The notes below the pieces were generated by a model that saw only the letters and a list, made by a program, of their open reading frames with translations, was not told the origin of the DNA and did no database searches. The position numbers and the translations under genes were made by a program. Below are positions 1 to 8,438 of a DNA stretch of 64,000 bases, piece after piece. This stretch comes from an uncultured Lachnospiraceae bacterium (lineage in GTDB: Bacteria > Bacillota > Clostridia > Lachnospirales > Lachnospiraceae): contig CAJTKU010000008.1 in the NCBI GenBank assembly GCA_910577015.1, positions 61,618-125,617 on the forward strand. The letters are read 5' to 3'. Each line of letters starts with the position of its first letter. Within the stretch, counting starts at the first letter, position 1.

Positions 1-912
1 GAAGTGCTTGTTACAGTGGGCGGTTCCGAAGCAATCGATATAGCGATGCGCGCCATGATTAATCCCGGGTGCGGCGAGGAAGTGCTGATACCCCAGCCCA
101 GCTATGTTTCTTACGAGCCATGTGCAGTCCTTGCCGGGGCAAAGCCCGTTATCATTCCTTTGAAGGCGGAAAATGAATTTCGGCTGACGGCAGAAGAGTT
201 GTCTGAAGCCATTACGGAAAAGACAAAGATACTGGTATTGCCGTTTCCGAATAATCCAACCGGCGCCATCATGGAAAAAGAGGATTTGGAAGCTGTTGCA
301 AGGATTGTGGCGGAAAAGGATATCTTTGTTATTTCCGACGAAATATACGGTGAACTGACCTATAAAGGCAAACATGTATCCATTGTAAGCATTCCCGGTA
401 TGCGGGAGAGAACCGTGCTGATTAACGGCTTTTCCAAGGCATATGCCATGACGGGATGGCGTATGGGTTATGCGTGCGGGCCGGCAAATATCATTGAACA
501 GATGACGAAGATTCACCAGTTTGCCATTATGTGCGCGCCGACCACCGGACAATATGCCGGAATCGAAGCGCTTAAAAACGGTGACGAGGATATTCTGGAA
601 ATGCGCACGGCATATAACCAGAGAAGGCGGTACCTCATGCACGCCTTCAGGGAAATGGGGCTGGAATGCTTTGAGCCTTTCGGCGCTTTCTATGTATTTC
701 CCTGCATTAAGGAATTTGGCATGACAAGCGAAGAGTTTGCAACCCGTTTTCTGGATGAAGAGAACGTGGCGGCGGTGCCGGGAGACGCCTTCGGGGAAAG
801 CGGGGAAGGTTTCCTGCGAATTTCCTATGCATATTCCCTGGATAAGCTGCGGGTTGCCATGGAGAGGCTTTCAAGGTTTATCACGAAACTGCGGGAAGAA
901 CAAAAAAAGTAG
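1..912 (+). CDS. PLP-dependent class I/II aminotransferase (5' end cut by window)
   Basis: Cytosolic amino-group transfer enzyme of the aspartate/aromatic aminotransferase fold. About 303 residues are present and the reading frame is open at base 1, so roughly 90 N-terminal residues are missing. Visible are the cofactor-binding GGSEAID stretch near the start, the NNPTG motif around residue 85, the ISDEIY motif that contacts the pyridoxal ring, and the SKAYAMTGWRMGY block holding the Schiff-base lysine (codon 436-438). Substrate cannot be told from the sequence; aspartate or a broad amino acid specificity (PatA-like) is common for this subgroup. The next gene, trmL, starts 11 bases after the stop and is probably co-transcribed. 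Confidence 0.9.
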   Translation, partial: EVLVTVGGSEAIDIAMRAMINPGCGEEVLIPQPSYVSYEPCAVLAGAKPVIIPLKAENEFRLTAEELSEAITEKTKILVLPFPNNPTGAIMEKEDLEAVARIVAEKDIFVISDEIYGELTYKGKHVSIVSIPGMRERTVLINGFSKAYAMTGWRMGYACGPANIIEQMTKIHQFAIMCAPTTGQYAGIEALKNGDEDILEMRTAYNQRRRYLMHAFREMGLECFEPFGAFYVFPCIKEFGMTSEEFATRFLDEENVAAVPGDAFGESGEGFLRISYAYSLDKLRVAMERLSRFITKLREEQKK

Positions 913-923
913 GCGGATACGAT

Positions 924-1415
924 ATGCACATTGTACTTCATCAGCCGGAGATACCGGCAAATACGGGAAACATCGGGCGGACCTGTGTGGCGACAGGCAC
1001 ATCGCTGCATCTGATTGAGCCGCTGGGTTTCCACTTGGATGAAAAGTCCATAAAGAGGGCGGGGATGGATTACTGGGAACAGCTTGACCTGACCCGGTAT
1101 ATGAATTATCAGGAATTTAAAGACTGCCACCCGGGGGCGAAGGTGTGGATGGCAACTACAAAGGCCAGATACTCCTATGCGGAAGTGGCTTATGGGCCGG
1201 ATGATTTTATTATGTTCGGTAAAGAAAGCGCAGGGCTTCCGGAAGAACTGCTGGTGGAAAATGAAGATGCCTGTATCCGTATTCCCATGCTTCCCGCCAT
1301 CCGCTCCCTAAATCTGTCCAATGCCGTTGCCATCGTGCTTTATGAAGCGCTGAGACAGAACGGTTTTTCCATGATGCAGAAGGAAGGCGGACTCCATCGC
1401 CTGCACTGGCGGTGA
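924..1415 (+). CDS. trmL: tRNA (cytidine/uridine(34)-2'-O)-methyltransferase TrmL
   Basis: SPOUT-class methyltransferase that 2'-O-methylates the wobble base of tRNA-Leu isoacceptors, using SAM. The 163 residues match the usual family length of 150-165. The N-terminal MHIVLHQPEIPANTGNIGRT stretch and the C-terminal knot sequence (FGKESAGLPEELL, then IPM and RSLNLSNAVAIVLYEALRQ) are the family signatures and form the trefoil knot that binds SAM. The start at 924 has an AGGCGGA ribosome site 7 bases upstream. It follows the aminotransferase closely and is probably read from the same transcript. Confidence 0.93.
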   Translation: MHIVLHQPEIPANTGNIGRTCVATGTSLHLIEPLGFHLDEKSIKRAGMDYWEQLDLTRYMNYQEFKDCHPGAKVWMATTKARYSYAEVAYGPDDFIMFGKESAGLPEELLVENEDACIRIPMLPAIRSLNLSNAVAIVLYEALRQNGFSMMQKEGGLHRLHWR

Positions 1416-1474
1416 ATGATTAAATTTTCCTAAGCAAATATTAAGAAAGCATTAAAGAAATTCCCCTAAAAAAC

Positions 1475-1483
1475 TGATATAAT
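1475..1483 (+). promoter_or_regulatory. extended -10 promoter for the amidase gene
   Basis: TGATATAAT fits an extended -10 element (TGn-TATAAT); the -35 is weak. It lies about 110 bases before the amidase start. Confidence 0.45.
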
Positions 1484-1492
1484 GACTGACAT

Positions 1493-1517
1493 AAGAGCCG
1501 GACACCGTCCGGCTCTT
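1493..1517 (+). other. strong 11-bp hairpin in the amidase leader
   Basis: AAGAGCCGGAC and GTCCGGCTCTT are perfect inverted repeats around a 3-base loop. No T run follows, so it is not a typical terminator. It would begin about 10 bases into the transcript from the extended -10 box, so a 5'-stabilising stem or a regulatory role is possible. Confidence 0.5.
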
Positions 1518-1590
1518 GGTAAAGGCAGGTATATCCTGACAGGTAACGACCTGCCGGTGCAAAAGATTTTTGGGAAAGAAGAATATACCA

Positions 1591-2604
1591 ATGCATGAGG
1601 GACAAAGGGAAAAAGAATTACAGTTGGAACTGACAAAGCCGAGGAATCCATATCTGGCGGAACAGTTTGGGAACAGGCAGACACCGGCATATGCCGGAAA
1701 CAGGCAGGCGGCAGTACATGCCGGAAACAGGCAGGCAGCAGCGCATACCGGGAACAGGCAGGCGGCAGCATATGCCGGGAACAGACGGGTTGCAGCGCAG
1801 GGTACGAGAACTGCGTATGCCGGAGAAAGGCGTGTAACAGCGCAGGGTACGCGGACGGTACATGCCGATACGGCGTATCGGAGGAAAGAGCCGCAAAGAG
1901 AACAGCAAAGACGGGAAATGCTCGCGCGGCAGCAGCAGAAGAAAAAGAAACAGCAGCATAGAATCATCATGGTTCTTTTTGCCATGCTTGCATTGACGGC
2001 GGCATTTTATTGGCTGGTGGCTTTGTTTCTGAAGGACGGGGGAGATTCGGTACAGCCGCTGCCGAAAAAGGAGGATATAGCGGCGCCGGTCATGTATGAT
2101 ACCGCACAGCATCCCGAATGGACGACGGATTACCTGACTCCGAATGAATACTCCCGTCCCGGCGACGCACTGGAGGAAGTAAACAGTATCTTTGTCCACT
2201 ACACAGCCAACCCGGGAACCAGCGCAGCCAACAACAGAAATTATTTTGAGCAGTTGAAAGATACGCACGAACGTTCTGCAAGCGCGCACTTTATTATAGG
2301 TTACGAGGGGGAAATCATCCAGTGCATTCCCCTCAATGAAATAGCGTACGGTGTGCAGACCAGAAATTTTGATTCCATTTCCATTGAATGCTGTTATTTG
2401 GATGAGGAGGAAGCATCTTTTACGAAAGAAACCTATGATGCCCTGATAGAGCTTCTTGCATATTTGTTGCAGACATATCACCTTTCCACGGAGGATATTT
2501 TAAGACATTATGACTGCGGCGGTAAACTCTGCCCGCTTTACTATGTGGAAAATGAAAATGCATGGGAAAGCTTAAAACAGGATGTAGCACAAAAACTTAA
2601 TTGA
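1591..2604 (+). CDS. membrane-anchored N-acetylmuramoyl-L-alanine amidase (Amidase_2/PGRP domain)
   Basis: Peptidoglycan hydrolase cleaving the muramoyl-alanine bond outside the membrane. Using the ATG at 1591 (337 residues; a TTG 7 codons earlier lacks a ribosome site), the N-terminal ~110 residues are cytosolic, basic and Gln/Ala/Arg-rich, with 9-residue repeats of the type YAGNRQAAA (DNA repeats near 1686-1850). One membrane helix follows (MVLFAMLALTAAFYWLVALF, about 130-150). The extracellular part carries the amidase fold: FVHYTANPGTSAANN (zinc His), HFIIGYEGEIIQCIPLNEIAYG and DILRHYDCGGKLCP with a second zinc His. Homology to the Amidase_2 family is clear. The repeat-rich tail is not part of the family and may tether or localise the enzyme. 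Confidence 0.87.
   Translation: MHEGQREKELQLELTKPRNPYLAEQFGNRQTPAYAGNRQAAVHAGNRQAAAHTGNRQAAAYAGNRRVAAQGTRTAYAGERRVTAQGTRTVHADTAYRRKEPQREQQRREMLARQQQKKKKQQHRIIMVLFAMLALTAAFYWLVALFLKDGGDSVQPLPKKEDIAAPVMYDTAQHPEWTTDYLTPNEYSRPGDALEEVNSIFVHYTANPGTSAANNRNYFEQLKDTHERSASAHFIIGYEGEIIQCIPLNEIAYGVQTRNFDSISIECCYLDEEEASFTKETYDALIELLAYLLQTYHLSTEDILRHYDCGGKLCPLYYVENENAWESLKQDVAQKLN
1680..1870 (+). repeat. 27-bp tandem repeats inside the amidase N-terminus
   Basis: Four adjacent units encode AYAGNRQAA-like nonapeptides, and two further degenerate units (YAGERRVTAQGTRT-like) follow. Identity is high at the DNA level (recurring CCGGAAACAGGCAGGC), suggesting recent slippage expansion. Confidence 0.75.
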
Positions 2605-2629
2605 CATTGCCTGCGTGAAATAGTATGTT
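2601..2629 (+). promoter_or_regulatory. promoter for the DUF308-like gene and rpe
   Basis: TTGACA (2601-2606), 17-base spacer, TATGTT (2624-2629). The -35 overlaps the stop codon of the amidase gene. Confidence 0.6.
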
Positions 2630-2656
2630 AGAAGCATAAATAAAGGAGGCGGGCAT

Positions 2657-3250
2657 ATGAGGTTTTTAAAAGAATTAAAATGGCAGTCCATCCTGTACCA
2701 TGCTCTCTATATATTGATGGGCGCGGTTCTGCTTATATTTCCCGAGACTACGGCAAAGACAATCTGCTATGCCACAGGCGGCGCCGCCGTTGTGGCGGGA
2801 CTGACAGCCGTTTGTATTTATCTGTTCCGTGACGTTTCAAAGAATACCTACAGGAATGATTTTGTGAGCGGTCTGGTTTCCGTGCTTTTGGGAGTATTTT
2901 TGTTTTACAAAGCGGATTTGGTGATATCACTGATACCGTTCCTTTTAGGAATTGCGGTTATTATCAGCGGTTTCATTAAATTGCAGAATTGTATTGATGT
3001 GCGGCGCATGGGATATGGAAACGGCATTGCGCTGTTTCTGCTTTCCTTAGTGAATATTGTATTGGGAGTCATACTGTTGATGGACCCTTTCGGAAAAGCA
3101 ATTATACTGTTCAGGCTGATTGGCGCAGGGCTGATATTCAGCGGGGCAACGGATTTGGCGGCTACCTTGTATATGTCTAAAAAGATTGACAATTATATAG
3201 CGGATATGCAGGTGTTAAACGGGCAGGTGAGGGAGGAAGAGGAAAGATGA
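2657..3250 (+). CDS. HdeD/DUF308-like integral membrane protein
   Basis: A 197-residue protein with about six hydrophobic helices arranged as paired repeats (for example GAVLLIFPETTAKTICYATG early and GVILLMDPFGKAIILFRLIG late). This internal duplication of a 'membrane pair plus P-F' motif is typical of HdeD/DUF308 proteins. Function in Bacillota is unknown; in enterobacteria HdeD is linked to acid resistance. The start at 2657 has a perfect AAAGGAGG site. The last 4 bases overlap the start of rpe (ATGA), so the two genes are translationally coupled, though no functional link is evident. Confidence 0.75.
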   Translation: MRFLKELKWQSILYHALYILMGAVLLIFPETTAKTICYATGGAAVVAGLTAVCIYLFRDVSKNTYRNDFVSGLVSVLLGVFLFYKADLVISLIPFLLGIAVIISGFIKLQNCIDVRRMGYGNGIALFLLSLVNIVLGVILLMDPFGKAIILFRLIGAGLIFSGATDLAATLYMSKKIDNYIADMQVLNGQVREEEER

Positions 3251-3912
3251 ATATATTGTCCCCATCTATTTTATCGGCTGATTTTACAAAGCTTGGAGAA
3301 CAGATACGGGCGGTGGACGAGGCCGGAGCGCAGTATATGCATATTGATGTCATGGACGGGCTTTTTGTACCGTCCATTTCCTATGGAATGCCGGTAATCA
3401 AATCTATCAGGAAGGTTACCCGAAAAGTATTTGACGTCCATCTGATGATTGACAGGCCGGAACGCTATATCGGGGATTTTGCCGACTGCGGCGCCGATAT
3501 TATTACTTTTCATATAGAAGCTACTGACAAGGCAGGAGAAATCCTTACGGAAATCCATCAAAGGGGGATGAAGGCCGGTATAGCCATCAAGCCGGGTACG
3601 CCGGTGGAAACGCTTTCCCCTTACGTGGAAGAAGCGGATATGTTTCTTGTCATGACGGTGGAGCCCGGGTTTGGCGGACAGGCTTATATAGAGTCCTGCA
3701 CCGAAAAGATTAGGGCGGTCCGTAAAATGGTACGGGAGTTGGGAAAAGACATTGACATTCAGGCAGACGGCGGCATTAACAGGGGCAATGTGGAAAAAGT
3801 GCTGGCGGCCGGCGCAAATGTTATTGTGGCGGGTTCTGCGGTCTTTCAAGGGAATATTGCAGACAATACAGCCGGGTTTATGGAAATTATTACTAAATTT
3901 AACGAAAATTAG
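3247..3912 (+). CDS. rpe: ribulose-phosphate 3-epimerase
   Basis: Interconverts D-ribulose 5-phosphate and D-xylulose 5-phosphate in the pentose phosphate pathway, in the cytosol. The 221 residues cover the full (beta/alpha)8 barrel. Visible are the N-terminal LSPSILSADFTKLGEQ, the metal-binding HIDVMDGLFVPSISYG (catalytic Asp, His), VFDVHLMIDRPERYI, the MTVEPGFGGQAYI phosphate loop region, IQADGGINRGN with the second catalytic Asp, and VAGSAVF near the end. The start overlaps the preceding membrane-protein gene by 4 bases and a GAGGAAG-rich ribosome site lies within that gene. Confidence 0.97.
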   Translation: MNILSPSILSADFTKLGEQIRAVDEAGAQYMHIDVMDGLFVPSISYGMPVIKSIRKVTRKVFDVHLMIDRPERYIGDFADCGADIITFHIEATDKAGEILTEIHQRGMKAGIAIKPGTPVETLSPYVEEADMFLVMTVEPGFGGQAYIESCTEKIRAVRKMVRELGKDIDIQADGGINRGNVEKVLAAGANVIVAGSAVFQGNIADNTAGFMEIITKFNEN

Positions 3913-3932
3913 AAGGTTATTTGACAGAATTG

Positions 3933-3961
3933 TTGTAAATAGAAAAAAAGAATGTTATAAT
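3933..3961 (+). promoter_or_regulatory. promoter of the purine permease gene
   Basis: TTGTAA (3933-3938), 17-base spacer, TATAAT (3956-3961). It predicts a leader of about 65 bases before the ATG at 4033. Confidence 0.65.
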
Positions 3962-3965
3962 TTCT

Positions 3966-4017
3966 CTATGTTTTGCGGAATTGGCATAGGCCATTTCCTG
4001 TAACGCAAACGACTATG
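3966..4017 (+). promoter_or_regulatory. short leader with competing stems (candidate regulatory element)
   Basis: Within the permease leader TTTGCG (3972-3977) can pair with CGCAAA (4004-4009). CATAG (3985-3989) can pair either with CTATG at 3966-3970 or with CTATG at 4013-4017. The second choice lies next to the ribosome site (GGAGGG, 4019-4024). The core of the classic purine riboswitch is absent. This is inference from pairing only. Confidence 0.3.
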
Positions 4018-4032
4018 ATGGAGGGAAAAAAC

Positions 4033-5475
4033 ATGGAGAAATTCTTCAAACTCAAAGAGAACAACACGACAGTCAGAACAGAGATTGCTGCCGGACTGAC
4101 AACCTTCTTTGCGCTGGCTTACATTGTTTTTGTAAACCCGAACCAGGTTGCTGCCGGAGGAGCAGGCGGCTGGCTGGCAGGAACCGGAGCGGACGGCGCG
4201 GTTCTGGGACAGATTTGGAATGCAGTATATATTGCGTCCATTCTGGCTGCCATTATCGGCACCCTGTTAATGGCTTTTCTTGCCAAATTGCCTTATGCAC
4301 AGGCATGTGGAATGGGACTTAACGCATTCTTCTGTACCTGTTTTGTATCGGGCGCATTTTTCAACGGCGTTGATGTGCTTGACGGTTATCATTCCGGACT
4401 GGTTATCATCCTGATTTCCGGAATTATTTTCCTGCTGCTTTCTGTAACAGGTCTTCGCAGCTATATCGCAAAAGCCATGCCGGACTGCCTGAAGAAGGCG
4501 ATTCCCGCAGGCATCGGTCTTTTTATTGCCTTTATCGGTTTCCAGAATGCAGGCATTATCCAGGCGAATCAGTTTACACTGGTACAGTTTGTTGACATCA
4601 AAGGCGCAATTACAAACGGCACTTTTAAAGAAACTGCGCTTCCTGCACTTATCGCACTGCTGGGACTGCTTATCATTGGTGTGCTTGGCAAATTGAAAGT
4701 AAAAGGAAATGTGATTATCGGTATTATCGCTTCAACGGTTCTTTATTACCTTCTTTCCGGTACAGTGCCCAATTTTGACATTAACAATATTGGACAATCC
4801 TTCAAGGATTTCGGCAAAATCGGTATTACGGGTATTTTCAGCGGCGCAGCATGGAGCAATGCTTTCGGCGGGGCGCACGTTGGCGGCATCTTCAATGCCA
4901 TTATGCTGATTATCACTTTCTGTCTGGTAGATATGTTTGATACCCTCGGCACCCTTTACGGCACTGCATCCCAGGCAAATATGCTGGATGAGAAAGGTGA
5001 CCCGGTCCGCGTTAACGAGGCGATGCTCTGCGACTCCATCGCAACCGTATCCGGCGCAGTACTAGGTACTTCCACCTGTACCACTTTTGTGGAATCTTCA
5101 GCAGGTGTTGCTGAAGGCGGAAGGACAGGCCTTACCAGCGTTGTGACGGCAATCTGCCTTGGTATCTGTCTTTTCCTTTCTCCGCTTGCAAGCATTGTAC
5201 CTTCTGCTGCAACGGCTTCCGCACTTATCTATGTAGGCGTACTGATGTTAAAGAGTTTTGCAAAAGTAGATATGGACGACCTTCGTTCCGCGCTTCCGGC
5301 CTTTGTTGCGCTTATCATGATGCCCATGACTTACTCCATTGCAAACGGTATCGGACTTGGCGCCATTACCTATGTCATCATGACGCTCTGCACAGGCAAG
5401 TTCAAGAAAAACGATATCGTGGTTACGGTAATCGCATTGTTGTTCACGCTTAAGTTTATCTTTGTTACCATGTAA
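4033..5475 (+). CDS. NCS2-family purine permease (AzgA/PbuG-like)
   Basis: Proton-coupled uptake of hypoxanthine, guanine or adenine across the cytoplasmic membrane. The 480 residues match the AzgA branch: EIAAGLTTFFALAYIVFVNP at the start, AQACGMGLNAFFC, the region FDTLGTLYGTASQANMLDEKG, and the late motif TSTCTTFVESSAGVAEGGRTGL that lines the substrate site. About 12-14 membrane helices are predicted. The ATG at 4033 is chosen because GGAGGG lies just upstream; an ATG at 3973 would lie in the leader. The gene has its own promoter and is followed 24 bases later by a PAP2 phosphatase gene. Confidence 0.93.
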   Translation: MEKFFKLKENNTTVRTEIAAGLTTFFALAYIVFVNPNQVAAGGAGGWLAGTGADGAVLGQIWNAVYIASILAAIIGTLLMAFLAKLPYAQACGMGLNAFFCTCFVSGAFFNGVDVLDGYHSGLVIILISGIIFLLLSVTGLRSYIAKAMPDCLKKAIPAGIGLFIAFIGFQNAGIIQANQFTLVQFVDIKGAITNGTFKETALPALIALLGLLIIGVLGKLKVKGNVIIGIIASTVLYYLLSGTVPNFDINNIGQSFKDFGKIGITGIFSGAAWSNAFGGAHVGGIFNAIMLIITFCLVDMFDTLGTLYGTASQANMLDEKGDPVRVNEAMLCDSIATVSGAVLGTSTCTTFVESSAGVAEGGRTGLTSVVTAICLGICLFLSPLASIVPSAATASALIYVGVLMLKSFAKVDMDDLRSALPAFVALIMMPMTYSIANGIGLGAITYVIMTLCTGKFKKNDIVVTVIALLFTLKFIFVTM

Positions 5476-5499
5476 ACACTAAAGCTAAGGTACATTTGT

Positions 5500-6024
5500 A
5501 TGGAATTACAGATTTTACATGCAATACAGGGACTGCATACGGATTTGCTGGATGCAATCATGATTTTGCTTTCTGCGTTGGGCAACGCCGGTCTTATTTG
5601 GATTTTTCTGAGTATTGTGCTGGTTTTCCCCAAAAGAACCAGACGCTGCGGCTTTACCATGATGGGAGCCATGGCGCTGTCATTCCTGTTAGGGAATCTT
5701 TTGCTGAAGAATCTGATTGCAAGGCCCCGGCCCTGTGCGGTAGATACATCTGTAAGGCTTCTGATTCCGTTTCCGGGTGAATATTCATTTCCTTCGGGAC
5801 ACAGTTTAAACGGCTTTACGGCGGCAACGGTTATTTTCCTGCACTTCAAAAAAGCAGGAGTATTTGCGCTTTTGTTTGCAGCCTCCATAGCATTCTCCAG
5901 ACTGTATCTGTTCGTTCATTATCCGACGGATATCCTTGGCGGAATGGTACTCGGCATACTGGATGCTGCGCTTGTTTATTGGATTGTGAAAAAAGTAATA
6001 CAGAGAAGGGAAGGGAGGCTTTAA
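5500..6024 (+). CDS. PAP2-family membrane phosphatase
   Basis: Likely lipid or undecaprenyl-pyrophosphate phosphatase in the membrane with an outward active site. The 174 residues carry all three PAP2 signature pieces: KNLIARPRPC (K-x6-RP, about residue 71), PSGHS (about 98) and SRLYLFVHYPTDILGG (SR-x5-H-x3-D, about 128), giving the catalytic His pair. Five to six hydrophobic helices surround them. The start at 5500 has AAGG 10 bases upstream. The stop codon sits in the loop of the terminator that follows. Confidence 0.92.
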   Translation: MELQILHAIQGLHTDLLDAIMILLSALGNAGLIWIFLSIVLVFPKRTRRCGFTMMGAMALSFLLGNLLLKNLIARPRPCAVDTSVRLLIPFPGEYSFPSGHSLNGFTAATVIFLHFKKAGVFALLFAASIAFSRLYLFVHYPTDILGGMVLGILDAALVYWIVKKVIQRREGRL

Positions 6025-6040
6025 GCCTCCTTTCCTTTTT
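6009..6040 (+). terminator. intrinsic terminator after the PAP2 gene
   Basis: GGAAGGGAGGCTT pairs with AAGCCTCCTTTCC (one G-T), followed by TTTTT. The loop contains the stop codon of the gene. Confidence 0.9.
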
Positions 6041-6169
6041 GTAAAAAAGAGGCCTTTTGATTCTCATTAGATAAAATTTTGAAACTTAATTAAAAAAACG
6101 TCTACCCACATGAAAAAAAGATATTGTTATACTAGAATTATCATACAAAATGGGGAGGCAGATGCCAAA

Positions 6170-8254
6170 ATGAAAAAGATATGGAAAAAACGACAAGTGC
6201 TGGCAGCAAAAAAATTGCTTGCCGTAACGCTGGCGGTGGGATTTGTAACAGGTCTGGCTGCATGTGGCGATACCGCCCGGAAGCCGCAGGATACAGATGC
6301 AAGTCAGGAAACACAGCCACCGACGGATACCCCGGAAGAAACTGATACATTTGTGGATAATCCGGATAAATCCGATGAAGGCTATGTGCTGGTCTGGAGC
6401 GATGAGTTTGACGGGGACAGTCTGGACGCCACGAAATGGGATTACCAGTACGGAACCGGTTCCCAGTACGGACTGGACGGATGGGGCAACTCGGAATTGC
6501 AGTATTACACGGACAGGACTGAAAATGTCCGCGTAGAGGATGGAAAACTGATTATTACGGCAATCAAGGAGGAAGAAAAATATGAGGGAATGCCCTATAC
6601 CTCCGGCCGTATCAGGACTATGACGAATGAAGATGAAGCGCTTTTCTCCACCACCTTTGGCAGGGTGGAAGCCCGGATTAAGATGCCTTCAGGGGAAGGG
6701 CTTTGGCCGGCATTCTGGATGCTTCCTGTGGATGAAGATATTTATGGCGGATGGGCTGCTTCCGGGGAAATCGACATTATGGAGGCCCGCGGCAGGCTGC
6801 CGGAGCGTGCGGGCGGAACCGCACATTACGGTAAGGTATGGCCTAACAATGTGTATAACGGGGAGGACTATGTTTTCCCAGAGGGAACCGATATTACGGA
6901 TTACCACATTTATGCACTGGAATGGGAGCCGGATGCCCTGCGGTGGTATGTGGATGGCGAGTGCTTTTACACGCTGGATAGATGGTACAGCCAAGGGAAG
7001 TACAGTGCAACGGAATATACGCGCCCTGCGCCGTTTGATGTGCCATTCTATATTTTGTTTAATCTTGCGGTAGGAGGCACTTTCGACCCCGACGCAAATC
7101 TGGATAATGCAGAGTATCCTGCTTCAATGGAAGTGGACTTTGTAAGGGTCTACCATAAGGAAGAAGGGTATGACACTGCAGGACTGGAAGATGCCGGAGC
7201 AGTTGACAGCAGGGATAAGGAAGGCTTTGCAGCTTATGCGGAAAGCTATACAGACGGCGAATATACGGAGTATATTGTAGACAAAGAATTTTCCACCATG
7301 AACACGGAAGCCATTAAAAATACGGATACGGGCATTGTACCGGAGAGCAAGGACTGGCAGTTTGCGGTAGGAAACTTTGGCGGCGCAGCAACGGCTGCAG
7401 TGGAAGAACTGGAGGAAGGTAATTTTGCGAAAATCGATATCTCCGAGGGAGGAAACCAGTCCTATGCCGTACAGCTTATCCAGCATTTTCCGGTTATAGA
7501 AGGGTACAGTTATCAGGTAAGCTTTGATGCCAAGGCTTCAGAAGACAGAAGCTTTGTGGTTTCTCCCAGCGGCGACGGTGATAACGGCTGGGTAAAATAT
7601 GCTTCTGTGGATATCTCTGTCGGCACGGAAGTGGACAGCTACAGTTTTATATATAAAATGAACAGTACCACTGACCCCACTGCCCGCCTGGAGTTTAATC
7701 TGGGATTGACGGAAGGCAGCGTGTGGATAGGAAATGTGAGCGTTACCCTTGTGGACGTAGAGGGCGGCGTGGATGATGATATGAAAAAGCCGTCTCTGTT
7801 TGGAGGGAACCTGATTTACAACGGTACATTTGACGAAGGAAACAAGAGACTGGCATTCTGGCACGCAGAAGATTTGAACGTAGCGGTTCCAAGCTTTGTG
7901 ACGGGAGAAGACGGCGTCGCAGATTATAGCAGGATGGCGGAGCTTACAGCCGAAGGGGAGGCGCCTGCTTTGTACCAGAAGGGAATACAGCTTCTGGGAG
8001 GAAAAGAGTATTACCTGAGGTTTGACCTTTTAGGAGACGCCGATACAGAGGTAAATGTAACGCTTATCGGAGCAGACGGTACTGTATACATGAAAGAAAC
8101 CTGTGCATATGCGGCAGGAAGCAGTGCAGAAAGATTTTCGTTCCATTTTACCATGCCGGAAGGGGCGGATGATGAGGATGCAACCTTTATGATTACCCTG
8201 CCTGAAGGCGGAAGCATTAAACTGGATAATATTAAATTAAGCAAAATGCTGTAA
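6170..8254 (+). CDS. secreted GH16 beta-glucanase lipoprotein with C-terminal carbohydrate-binding-type domains
   Basis: Extracellular endo-acting glycoside hydrolase of family 16, probably a beta-1,3- or mixed-linked glucanase, anchored as a lipoprotein. The start at 6170 follows GGGGAGG; an upstream ATG at 6110 would add 20 residues and hide the signal peptide. The signal ends in the lipobox LAAC. After an acidic/Thr linker, the catalytic domain (about residues 75-335) carries ASGEIDIMEARG with the nucleophile and acid/base Glu near residues 199 and 204. It ends with the family's VDFVRVYH strand. Two beta-rich segments follow (about 375-525 and 540-695), each resembling CBM4/9 modules. No polysaccharide-use transporter is next to it, and a terminator follows. 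Confidence 0.92.
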   Translation: MKKIWKKRQVLAAKKLLAVTLAVGFVTGLAACGDTARKPQDTDASQETQPPTDTPEETDTFVDNPDKSDEGYVLVWSDEFDGDSLDATKWDYQYGTGSQYGLDGWGNSELQYYTDRTENVRVEDGKLIITAIKEEEKYEGMPYTSGRIRTMTNEDEALFSTTFGRVEARIKMPSGEGLWPAFWMLPVDEDIYGGWAASGEIDIMEARGRLPERAGGTAHYGKVWPNNVYNGEDYVFPEGTDITDYHIYALEWEPDALRWYVDGECFYTLDRWYSQGKYSATEYTRPAPFDVPFYILFNLAVGGTFDPDANLDNAEYPASMEVDFVRVYHKEEGYDTAGLEDAGAVDSRDKEGFAAYAESYTDGEYTEYIVDKEFSTMNTEAIKNTDTGIVPESKDWQFAVGNFGGAATAAVEELEEGNFAKIDISEGGNQSYAVQLIQHFPVIEGYSYQVSFDAKASEDRSFVVSPSGDGDNGWVKYASVDISVGTEVDSYSFIYKMNSTTDPTARLEFNLGLTEGSVWIGNVSVTLVDVEGGVDDDMKKPSLFGGNLIYNGTFDEGNKRLAFWHAEDLNVAVPSFVTGEDGVADYSRMAELTAEGEAPALYQKGIQLLGGKEYYLRFDLLGDADTEVNVTLIGADGTVYMKETCAYAAGSSAERFSFHFTMPEGADDEDATFMITLPEGGSIKLDNIKLSKML

Positions 8255-8291
8255 TTTACAGGTTATAATGCAGAATATGAGAATATGTGAG

Positions 8292-8332
8292 AGACCGGTC
8301 AGCCGCTGTTGCGGTTAATCGGTCTCTTTTTT
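8292..8332 (+). terminator. intrinsic terminator after the GH16 gene
   Basis: GAGACCG pairs with CGGTCTC around a loop that itself contains a CCGC/GCGG stem, followed by TTTTTT. Confidence 0.85.
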
Positions 8333-8363
8333 GCCATAAATAGGGCTGGTAACATTTCCCGTG

Positions 8364-8392
8364 TTGACTTTTCTGTCTATATGTGATAGACT
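8364..8392 (+). promoter_or_regulatory. promoter of the BlaI/BlaR1-like pair
   Basis: TTGACT (8364-8369), 17-base spacer, TAGACT (8387-8392). The -10 lies inside the first of two operator-like palindromes. Confidence 0.7.
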
Positions 8393-8417
8393 AATCTTGT
8401 CTATAAAATATAGACAA
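8375..8417 (+). promoter_or_regulatory. two operator palindromes for the BlaI-type repressor
   Basis: First site: GTCTAT (8375-8380), 5 bases, ATAGAC (8386-8391), overlapping the -10. Second site: TTGTCTATA (8397-8405), AAA, TATAGACAA (8409-8417), perfect. Both share GTCTAT half-sites and are placed to block RNA polymerase, as expected for autorepression. BlaI/MecI operators are usually TACA/TGTA dyads, so the half-site here differs in sequence but not in layout. Confidence 0.7.
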
Positions 8418-8438
8418 CAGGAAGGAATGGTTATTTAT

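Noticed and set aside
1618..2481. Long minus-strand open frame opposite the amidase
   Set aside because: It lies wholly antisense to a gene with clear Amidase_2 motifs, and its Cys/Leu/Pro-rich repeats mirror the amidase repeats.
3961..4032. Classical purine riboswitch before the purine permease
   Set aside because: The conserved TTTCTACC joining segment and the two kissing loops are missing. Only a GACTATG-like ending resembles it.
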